From CAYMLL01 sp964390645 (GTDB lineage Bacteria; Planctomycetota; UBA8108): DNA of 6,200 bases. Position numbers and translations under genes: made by a program. The notes beneath the pieces were generated by a model that was not told where the DNA came from, ran no database searches, and saw only the letters and a list, made by a program, of their open reading frames with translations. The DNA lies in contig CAYMLL010000388.1 of assembly GCA_964390645.1 (NCBI GenBank), positions 1-6,200 on the forward strand, given 5' to 3'. Position 1 is the first letter of the stretch, and each line of letters begins with the position of its first letter. Positions 1 to 5,713 of this stretch are shown in pieces.

Positions 1-99
1 CAGGGCCGAGCGGGGTTCGCGGACGCACCCGGAAGGATCGGCCGGCGATCGGCCCCAGCACTCTGTCACGAAGGTCGCGAAGGCCCCCACGCGGACTCC
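1..99. other. Flank beyond the esterase 3' end; nothing assignable
   Basis: This stretch lies downstream of the minus-strand esterase stop codon. The plus strand has no stop codon here in any frame, but that openness continues through the whole antisense side of the esterase and reflects high GC, not a gene. The octamer GATCGGCC occurs twice (36-43 and 47-54). GGCCG at 40-44 can pair with CGGCC at 50-54 around a 5-nt loop. On the minus strand this could sit in the esterase 3' UTR, but the stem is only 5 bp and no T-run follows, so I do not call it a terminator. Confidence 0.4.
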
Positions 100-2142
100 T
101 CACCGCTCGCACCAGCAGGGGAGTTGCTGCAGAGGCACCGACGGGCCCTTGTACTTCACCGACAGCGCCTCGCCGCCGCCGCCCTCGAAGAAGACGACGT
201 TGATCTTGCGCATGCCCGCGCGCAGGCGAACCTGACCCGACTTCGTCACCGGAGCGTGGATGCCGTCGTTGTCGACGACCAGCTTGCCGTCGACGAAGAG
301 CCGGCTGCCGTCGTCGCTCGTGGTCTGGAAGGTGTAGGTGCCCGCCTCCTCCACGTCGAGGTAGCCCGAGAACATCAGGGCGAAGCCATCGTTCCGATTC
401 CTCATCTGGATCCCGAAGTCGGAAGCCGTGCCCGTCTTCACCGGCTCGAGCCTGGAGAGCCTGGGGATCTTGTCCCAGGAGCCCTCGTAGTACTTGTAGC
501 TCACCCCCAGGTGGAGCGTCTTTCGCCGGTACTTGCGGGGCTCGGCCCTGGTGAAGGTGGCGGACACGACATTGCTCGGGACCCCGTCGTTGCGGAAGAA
601 CCGGGCCCGGATCGTCGTGGTCCTGTCAACATGGATCGCCGCGCCGTAGAGCGGCGAGTCCTTGCCGGGAGCGGATCCGTCCAGCGTGTAGTGAATACTC
701 CCGTCCGGCTCCCCCGGAACCAGCTCGATCACGGACTTCTCCGCGAACAGCCTCTTCCCCGAGATCGACGGGGCGCCGCTCCCGGTCCGGAACGGATAGG
801 CCGGCAGCCCTTCCTTGTTCTGGAGGTTGGGATTCGCCGTGCAGCGCCAGCCGAAACGCACCAGCGTCGGACTGGACACGCTCTTGCTCGAGACCAGAAC
901 GCTGTCACCGTCGATCACCGCCTTCGCCTCGACAAAGTCCCCGTCTCCCGCGATCTCGAAGGAGTCCAGCGGCTTGCGGTTGCGCGACTTCAGCCCGGAC
1001 CCGACGTTGTCGAAGAGGACCCGGACCCGGTCGCCCTCGACCTCCGTCGACCGGAAGGTTGGTCCGCTGCAAACGACGTCCTTGCCGTAGTCCTTCGCGA
1101 GCGCCCAGAGAGCGAGCCGCTCTCCGACCCCTCGCTTGTTGCGGGGGTGTACATCCTTGACGTCACCGATGTCGGTCGTCGAGACGATCCCCGTGTTGGC
1201 GACGGTCAGGGTCCGCGCCTGCGCCTCCCAGAACCTCGGCAGACTGTAGAGGTCATCGCCGTAGTCGAGCGGTGCCAGCTGCGCCAGGTAGAAGGGGAAG
1301 TCGCCCTGCCCCCAGATCTGACGCCACGAGTCGATGAGGGCCTTCTGCTTGCCGAAGTAGTTGGCGCGGTCCCCGGCCCACAGGTTCGTCTCGCCCTGAT
1401 ACCAGATCGCTCCCCGGATACCGTACGGTATCACCGGCGCGATCATGCCGTTGTACCAGAACGCCTGGCCGGAATGCGGCGAGAACTGCTCGATCGGCAT
1501 GCCGCCGACCGCAGCGGCGATGAGGCCGACGGGAACGTCGAGCTCCTTGCGGAGCTTCCTCCCGAAGAAGAACGCGGTGCCGGAGAACCCGGCGGCGCTC
1601 TTGGCGTTGGAGGGGGCCCAGGTGCCGTTCACATCCTGGATCGGAGCGCGCTGCCAGGTCGTCTTGACGTGGAAGAGCCGCAGCCCGGGTACGGCGGCTC
1701 CGGCGAGCTCCTTCTTGTAGTCGAGGACGCCTTTCCACCAGCTCACCCCCGGCTGAGGAGCCACGGGAACCTCCATGTTCGACTGGCCCGAGCACAGCCA
1801 CACCTCACCGACGAGGACGTCCTTGAAGCTGACCGTGCTGCCCCCCCGAACCGTCATCACCAGCGGGCCGCCCGCCTTCTGTGCGGGAAGCTCCGTTCTC
1901 CACCGACCGTCGCCGCCGGCCGTGGTCTCGACGGTGACGTCGGTGTCCTTCCCGGAGAGCCGGACGCTGACGCGGTCCCCGGCCCCGGACCAGCCCCATA
2001 CCGGCAGCTTGCGGCCCCTCTGCAGAACCATGTGGTCCGCGAAGATGCGCGGCAGGCGGGTCTGGGCGAGCGACACCGTGGTCATCGTGCTCACCAGCAG
2101 GACCGCAATCGCCCCCGCCGAGATACTCCATCGCTTGCTCAT
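100..2142 (-). CDS. Secreted sialate O-acetylesterase (SASA family) with chitobiase-C-like and PA14 domains
   Basis: Predicted exported esterase of 680 residues that would remove O-acetyl groups from sialic acids or other acetylated glycans; the family is known for this, but the substrate here is inferred. A signal peptide covers about residues 1-26 (basic MSKR start, hydrophobic core, SLA before QT). The family opening 'FADHMVLQR' lies at 34-42. The nucleophile motif GQSNM is at 119-123 (Ser121), WYQGETN at 247-253, and the Asp-x-His-Pro motif at 330-333 (Asp330, His332), so the catalytic set looks complete. Residues about 459-531 resemble the chitobiase/beta-hexosaminidase C-terminal domain (HYTLDGSAP at 484-492). 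Residues about 541-672 are a PA14 domain (TSDDGSRLFVDG at 608-619), probably for carbohydrate binding. The ATG is supported by a GAGGAGG ribosome site 7 nt upstream. The gene is transcribed away from the neighbouring sulfatase. The protein ends in an unusual Cys-Trp-Cys-Glu-Arg tail. General domain identity is secure; substrate is not. Confidence 0.93.
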   Translation of the reverse strand: MSKRWSISAGAIAVLLVSTMTTVSLAQTRLPRIFADHMVLQRGRKLPVWGWSGAGDRVSVRLSGKDTDVTVETTAGGDGRWRTELPAQKAGGPLVMTVRGGSTVSFKDVLVGEVWLCSGQSNMEVPVAPQPGVSWWKGVLDYKKELAGAAVPGLRLFHVKTTWQRAPIQDVNGTWAPSNAKSAAGFSGTAFFFGRKLRKELDVPVGLIAAAVGGMPIEQFSPHSGQAFWYNGMIAPVIPYGIRGAIWYQGETNLWAGDRANYFGKQKALIDSWRQIWGQGDFPFYLAQLAPLDYGDDLYSLPRFWEAQARTLTVANTGIVSTTDIGDVKDVHPRNKRGVGERLALWALAKDYGKDVVCSGPTFRSTEVEGDRVRVLFDNVGSGLKSRNRKPLDSFEIAGDGDFVEAKAVIDGDSVLVSSKSVSSPTLVRFGWRCTANPNLQNKEGLPAYPFRTGSGAPSISGKRLFAEKSVIELVPGEPDGSIHYTLDGSAPGKDSPLYGAAIHVDRTTTIRARFFRNDGVPSNVVSATFTRAEPRKYRRKTLHLGVSYKYYEGSWDKIPRLSRLEPVKTGTASDFGIQMRNRNDGFALMFSGYLDVEEAGTYTFQTTSDDGSRLFVDGKLVVDNDGIHAPVTKSGQVRLRAGMRKINVVFFEGGGGEALSVKYKGPSVPLQQLPCWCER

Positions 2143-2149
2143 GACGGCG

Positions 2150-2156
2150 CCTCCTC
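2150..2156 (-). promoter_or_regulatory. Ribosome binding site of the esterase
   Basis: The minus strand reads GAGGAGG, a near-ideal Shine-Dalgarno sequence, with 7 nt between it and the ATG at 2142. It fixes the start choice, which also gives a complete signal peptide. Confidence 0.85.
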
Positions 2157-2225
2157 GACCCGCTCTCGACCTCCGGCTCGCAACCCGACGAGCCCATCAG
2201 AATCCGAAACCCCTCTGCTGGCAAG

Positions 2226-2245
2226 CCGTTCCCGACCGGGAACGG
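2226..2245. promoter_or_regulatory. Perfect 8-bp inverted repeat, candidate operator
   Basis: CCGTTCCC (2226-2233) and GGGAACGG (2238-2245) are exact reverse complements around the 4-bp centre GACC. The dyad lies 83 bp upstream of the esterase ATG and 185 bp upstream of the sulfatase ATG. Its compact symmetry suits a dimeric regulator bound to DNA, or a hairpin in a transcript leader. No regulator gene is present in the window, so the binding protein is unknown. An exact 8-bp match at such a short spacing is unlikely by chance in 288 bp, though not negligible at this GC content. Confidence 0.45.
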
Positions 2246-2263
2246 GCCCGAACGAAGACCTCG

Positions 2264-2299
2264 CCCGGTCGTGACCCCGTCAGGACCGGGTAGCTTTTC
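2264..2299 (+). other. Inverted repeat followed by T-rich run (possible attenuator or terminator-like hairpin)
   Basis: CCCGGTC (2264-2270) pairs exactly with GACCGGG (2284-2290) around 13 nt, and the following sequence (TAGCTTTTCT, 2291-2300) is one of the few T-rich stretches in the window. The 5' arm could instead pair with the GACCGGG copy at 2234-2240, and adding C2233-G2271 makes that stem 8 bp. The T-run is short and interrupted, so this is weaker than a classical intrinsic terminator. One 7-bp repeat at this spacing is within chance for the region. Confidence 0.25.
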
Positions 2300-2413
2300 T
2301 GCTCGCCGATCGCCCCGTCGTCCACGACGATGTCGACTGGCGCGATTCGATCTCCCGGAACCCCCTGCTCACAGGTCCTCTCCGGACGACGACGAACAGC
2401 GCCCGCACCCACC

Positions 2414-2419
2414 GAGGAG
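2414..2419 (+). promoter_or_regulatory. Ribosome binding site of the sulfatase
   Basis: GAGGAG lies 11 nt before the ATG at 2431. The spacing is slightly long but usable. It supports this start, which also supplies the N-terminal export signal. Confidence 0.6.
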
Positions 2420-2430
2420 CCTGCCCGAAG

Positions 2431-4338
2431 ATGTCGAAGCGTTCCCTTTGCCGCTATCTGCCGGTCGTTGTCGTCCTCGCTCCGCTCCTGCGAGCGGCCG
2501 AGAAGCCGAACGTCGTCTACTTCATGGCGGACGAGCTCGGCTACTACGAGCTGTCCTGCATGGGACACCCGCATATCCGTACGCCCCGCATCGATCGCAT
2601 GGCGCAGGAGGGCGTCCGGTTCACGCAGGCGCTCGCCGGTTCGTCCCTGTGCGCGCCGACGCGTTGCACGCTGATGACGGGCAAGCACTCCGGACATGCC
2701 TCGGTGCGCACGAACGGCGGCGGCACGCCCCTGAGAGCGGGAGAGCTGACGGTCGCCTCGGTGCTCCGGAGCGTCGGCTACGCGACCGGCGGCTTCGGGA
2801 AATGGGGCTGCGGAGGCCGAGGGTCGACGGGCGTCCCGGAGAAGCACGGATTCGACGTCTTTCTCGGGTACTACGACCAGGTCCACGCGCACAGCTACTA
2901 CCCCGCCTATCTGGTCCGCAACAGCGAGGAGCTGAAGCTGGCCGGAAACCGCGGCGGCCGCAGCGGCGAGACCTACTCCCATCACGTCATCTTCGAGGAG
3001 GCGAAGAGGTTCATCCGCGCCAACCGTGATCGGCCGTTCTTCTGCTACCTGCCGGTGACGCCCCCGCACGGCATGTTCGACATCCCCGACAGCGATCCGG
3101 CGTGGAAGACCTACGCGCAGAAGAGCTGGCCGCTGGAGGCACGACGTTACGCGGCGATGGTGAGCATGCTCGACCGCCAGGTCGGGGAGGTGCTCGATCT
3201 CCTCGATGGCCTCGGTCTCGCGAAAAGGACGATCGTCTTCTTCTGCGGCGACAACGGAGGCAACGACTACTTCCGTGACGCCGATCACCCGCGAGGGTTC
3301 CACGCTCCGAACGTCGACCCGAAGACGGGCGTCGAGTTTCGCGGCAAGAAGGGCAACCTCTACGAGGGCGGTCTGCGCATCCCGATGATCGTGCGCTGGC
3401 CCGGGAGCATCGATCCCGCGCGGACGAGCGATCACCCGTGGTACTTCCCGGACGTGCTGGCGACAGTCGCGGAGCTCGCCGGAGCCCCGGCCCCGGCGGA
3501 CACCGACGGAATCTCGATCGTGCCCGAGCTCCTTGGAGAGGCACGGGTCGGCCGCAAGCAATCGCGACACGAGTTCCTCTACTGGGAGCTCGGCCGTCAG
3601 ACGGCCGTGCGCATGGGCCGGTGGAAGGCCGTGCGGCCCCGGGAAGCGGCGGCGTGGGAGCTCTACGATCTCGATCGCGACGTCTCGGAGTCGAGGAACA
3701 TCGCCGCGGAGCACGCCGAAGTGGTGGCGAGGATGGCGACGCTCGCGAAGAGCGCTCACCAGCCGCCACGCGAGGGGGTCTTCGCCGACCGGGCCGACCA
3801 CGAGAAGGACCGACGAGCCAAGTGGGGCGATGCCGGGCCACCGCGCCGGTCACGTCCACGCCGGACGCGGAGAGCCACCGACTCCGGGGCCTTCCCGCTG
3901 AAGGGCCTGATCGACCGCGCCGGCTGGAAGATCGTCCACGCCAGCAGCGAATCGCGCGGCAACGGTCGGTTAGCGAAGTGCGCCATCGACGGGGACCCCC
4001 TCACCCACTGGCACACGAGCTTCGCCGGCGAGGTCGCGCGGCATCCGCACGAGCTGCTGATCGATCTGGGACGCGAGCGCGTGGTGCGCGGCTTCCGCTA
4101 TCTCGCCCGGCAGGACGGAGGGTGGAACGGCGCCATCCGGGACTGCGAGTTCTTCGTCGGCTCCTCTGCCGAGAAGCTCGGCGCCGCGGTCGCGCGGGCG
4201 ACACTGCAGAAGTCCCTCCGCTCCCAGGACGTCGCGTGCAAGAGCGTCAAGGGACGCTACGTGAAGATCCGCGTGCTGTCGGAGGTCAACGACGGGCCGT
4301 GGGCGTCCATCGCGGAGCTCGGCGTCGTCGGCGAGTGA
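2431..4338 (+). CDS. Secreted formylglycine-dependent sulfatase (type I, arylsulfatase-like) with C-terminal F5/8 type C domain
   Basis: Predicted to hydrolyse sulfate esters, most likely on a sulfated polysaccharide outside the cytoplasm; 635 residues. The N-terminus (residues 1-23) has basic residues, a hydrophobic stretch at 10-20 and Ala22-Ala23, consistent with a signal peptide, though Arg21 makes the cleavage site imperfect. The activation signature CAPTR is at 74-78, with Cys74 the residue converted to formylglycine. Metal-site elements are Asp34-Glu35 (many sulfatases have Asp-Asp) and Asp273-Asn274 in GDNGG. Lys124 (GKW), His213 (PPHG) and Lys307 (KGNLYEGGLR) match other conserved active-site positions. 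GKW is followed by Gly-Cys-Gly, not the common His-x-Gly. An Arg/Pro-rich linker (about 470-481) leads to a discoidin-like domain at about 491-633 (AIDG at 518-521, LLIDLG at 542-547, RYVKIRVLS at 609-617, IAELGVVG at 627-634). As I recall the family, planctomycete and verrucomicrobial sulfatases share this arrangement. No maturase gene is in the window. Substrate unknown. Confidence 0.93.
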   Translation: MSKRSLCRYLPVVVVLAPLLRAAEKPNVVYFMADELGYYELSCMGHPHIRTPRIDRMAQEGVRFTQALAGSSLCAPTRCTLMTGKHSGHASVRTNGGGTPLRAGELTVASVLRSVGYATGGFGKWGCGGRGSTGVPEKHGFDVFLGYYDQVHAHSYYPAYLVRNSEELKLAGNRGGRSGETYSHHVIFEEAKRFIRANRDRPFFCYLPVTPPHGMFDIPDSDPAWKTYAQKSWPLEARRYAAMVSMLDRQVGEVLDLLDGLGLAKRTIVFFCGDNGGNDYFRDADHPRGFHAPNVDPKTGVEFRGKKGNLYEGGLRIPMIVRWPGSIDPARTSDHPWYFPDVLATVAELAGAPAPADTDGISIVPELLGEARVGRKQSRHEFLYWELGRQTAVRMGRWKAVRPREAAAWELYDLDRDVSESRNIAAEHAEVVARMATLAKSAHQPPREGVFADRADHEKDRRAKWGDAGPPRRSRPRRTRRATDSGAFPLKGLIDRAGWKIVHASSESRGNGRLAKCAIDGDPLTHWHTSFAGEVARHPHELLIDLGRERVVRGFRYLARQDGGWNGAIRDCEFFVGSSAEKLGAAVARATLQKSLRSQDVACKSVKGRYVKIRVLSEVNDGPWASIAELGVVGE

Positions 4339-4377
4339 GCACCACCAGGCACATCGGAGTCGGCGGACGCCGAGGTC

Positions 4378-4405
4378 TTGACGGTCGCCGCTCGAATGCA
4401 ACGAT
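4378..4405 (+). promoter_or_regulatory. Weak candidate internal promoter ahead of the amidohydrolase
   Basis: TTGACG at 4378-4383 resembles a -35 box. After 16 bp comes AACGAT (4400-4405), preceded by TGC as in an extended -10 element. The -10 matches the consensus at only three positions. Predicted initiation would fall almost on the ribosome site at 4412, leaving very little leader. The 88-bp gap after the sulfatase makes a separate promoter plausible, but this one is marginal. Confidence 0.2.
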
Positions 4406-4411
4406 ACCGGC

Positions 4412-4418
4412 AGAGGAG
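4412..4418 (+). promoter_or_regulatory. Ribosome binding site deciding a GTG start
   Basis: AGAGGAG ends 8 nt before the GTG at 4427. It supports that rare start codon for the amidohydrolase, whose first beta-strand motif (TRITGGQLVDG) begins only eight residues in, so a later start would cut the fold. Confidence 0.75.
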
Positions 4419-4426
4419 CGCGGCAA

Positions 4427-5713
4427 GTGAGATCGGCAACAGGCACGACACGGATCACGGGTGGGCAGCTTGTCGACGGAACGGGTGAGGCGGCTGTTCC
4501 CGACGCGGCGCTCCTGATCGAGGACGGCAGGATCACCTACGCCGGAGCGGTGTCCGGGGCTCCACAGGCGCCGCCGGACGCGGCCGAGATCGACGCACGC
4601 GGCGGCACCATCCTGCCCGGGCTGGTCGAGGCGCACTTTCACCCGACCTACTTCGACGTCGCCGATCTGGAGGATCTCGACATCAAGTACCCGGTCGAGT
4701 ACGTCAGCCTGCTCGCGTCCGTCAACGCCCGGCTCGCCCTGGAGTGCGGCTACACCGCGGCCCGCAGCGGCGGCAGCCTGTTCAACGTCGACGTCTGGCT
4801 GAAGAAGGCCATCGAGGACGACCTCGTGCCAGGACCCCGGCTGGCCGCCAGCGGCCGGGAGATCTGCGGCGTCGGCGGGCTCATGGACTGGAACCCCGAC
4901 TTCCGCGGCATCACCATGGAGGGGCTCGTGCTCCTGGTCAACGGACCGGACGAGGCCCGGGCAGCGGTCCGCAAGCTCGTCAAGGACGGGGTCGAGTGGG
5001 TGAAGACCTATCCGACCGGAGACGCCGCCGCGCCGGACGTCAACGACCACCACACCCTGTGCATGACCTTCGACGAGATGCGAGCGGTCGTCGCCACCGC
5101 CCACAACCACGGAGTGAAGGTCACGGGGCACTGTCGAGCCACCGAGGGCATCAAGAACGCGCTTCGCGCCGGGTACGACGCGATCGAGCACGGCACTTTC
5201 ATGGACGACGAGGCGCTCGATCTCCTGCTCGAGCGCGATGTCCCGGTCGTTCCGGCGCTCTACTTCGAGCAGGCCTCCATCGAGCGCGGACCGGAGTTCG
5301 GCATGCCGCAGAGCGTCATCGACGGACACCGCGAGACGCTCGAGGGCGGCGCCGAGAGCGCACGGAGGATCCTCCAGCGAGGCGGTCGCCTCGGCATGGG
5401 CGGCGACTACGGCTTCGCCTGGAACCCGCACGGCGACTACGCGAAGGAGCTCGAGTTCTTCGTCGAGCACGTCGGCTTCAGCCCGCTGGACACGATCCGC
5501 TGCGCGACTCGCACCGGCGCCGAGCTCCTGGGTCGCGGCGACGAGCTCGGCACGCTGGAGACAGGCAAGCTGGCGGACGTGCTCGTCGTCGACGGCGACG
5601 TCGTCTCCGACATATCGATCCTGCAGGACCGCTCGCGGCTCGTCGCGGTGGTCCAGGGCGGCGTCGTCAAGGCCGGTCGGCTCCTCGAAGCGACTGGGCG
5701 GTCTCCGCGATGA
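4427..5713 (+). CDS. Metal-dependent amidohydrolase (imidazolonepropionase/prolidase-like)
   Basis: Predicted cytoplasmic zinc hydrolase of the amidohydrolase superfamily, 428 residues, close to the usual length. No signal peptide or membrane segment is visible. The typical composite N- and C-terminal beta-sandwich is present (TRITGGQLVDG at 8-18; GTLETGKLADVLVVDGD at 375-391), with a TIM barrel between. Apparent metal ligands are His70 and His72 in the HxH motif, Lys193 (WVKTYPTG, the position of the carboxylated lysine), His235 (TGHC), His255 (IEHGTF) and Asp327 (GGDYG). All key residues are present, so it should be active. Relatives act on cyclic amides, dipeptides such as Xaa-Arg or Xaa-Pro, or other amide bonds; sequence alone does not choose, and database names for this group are often unreliable. 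It starts with GTG, 88 bp after the sulfatase, and its stop overlaps the next start as ATGA, indicating translational coupling to a secreted zinc hydrolase. Confidence 0.9.
   Translation: MRSATGTTRITGGQLVDGTGEAAVPDAALLIEDGRITYAGAVSGAPQAPPDAAEIDARGGTILPGLVEAHFHPTYFDVADLEDLDIKYPVEYVSLLASVNARLALECGYTAARSGGSLFNVDVWLKKAIEDDLVPGPRLAASGREICGVGGLMDWNPDFRGITMEGLVLLVNGPDEARAAVRKLVKDGVEWVKTYPTGDAAAPDVNDHHTLCMTFDEMRAVVATAHNHGVKVTGHCRATEGIKNALRAGYDAIEHGTFMDDEALDLLLERDVPVVPALYFEQASIERGPEFGMPQSVIDGHRETLEGGAESARRILQRGGRLGMGGDYGFAWNPHGDYAKELEFFVEHVGFSPLDTIRCATRTGAELLGRGDELGTLETGKLADVLVVDGDVVSDISILQDRSRLVAVVQGGVVKAGRLLEATGRSPR

Larger units (their letters stand above)
2143..2430. promoter_or_regulatory. Divergent intergenic control region between esterase and sulfatase
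   Basis: The 288 bp between two outward-facing start codons must hold the promoters for both genes unless they are read from further away. I see no good TTGACA/TATAAT pair on either strand, which is common in high-GC genomes. The region contains a perfect 8-bp inverted repeat (2226-2245), a 7-bp inverted repeat followed by a short T-rich run (2264-2299), and a 6-bp dyad with a 2-bp centre (CGTCGT at 2316-2321, ACGACG at 2324-2329). These are candidate operators or leader structures. Short open frames here show no support as genes. Confidence 0.6.

Noticed and set aside
36..54. GATCGGCC repeated twice with a 5-bp stem, as a possible terminator or repeat element
   Set aside because: The stem is short, no T-run follows on either strand, and the octamer is a simple GC-rich near-palindrome easily found by chance.
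124..2274. A 716-codon open frame on the plus strand covering the whole esterase gene
   Set aside because: It is longer than the real gene, but its product is a low-complexity mix rich in Arg, Pro, Gly, Ala and Asp with no recognisable domain or export signal. The opposite strand has clear catalytic motifs, a signal peptide and a strong ribosome site. High GC at third positions removes stops from the antisense frame.
2131..2442. Both divergent genes encode proteins starting Met-Ser-Lys-Arg, possibly a duplicated start region
   Set aside because: The codons differ and similarity stops after four residues. Basic N-termini are usual in signal peptides.
2197..3801. A 534-codon open frame antisense to the sulfatase
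   Set aside because: No motif is recognisable and the sulfatase frame has all its family signatures. It is a shadow of GC-rich coding sequence.
4359..4373. Small hairpin (TCGGC/GCCGA) after the sulfatase stop as a terminator
   Set aside because: The stem is only 5 bp and no T-run follows directly, so there is too little to call termination.
3438..4430. A 330-codon plus-strand open frame overlapping the sulfatase end in another frame
   Set aside because: Its product is dominated by Arg, Gly, Ala and Pro with no domain, and the sulfatase frame through the same bases encodes a recognisable discoidin domain.
4286..5470. A 394-codon open frame antisense to the amidohydrolase
   Set aside because: It crosses the sulfatase end and the intergenic gap, shows no domain, and mirrors the composition of the real gene.
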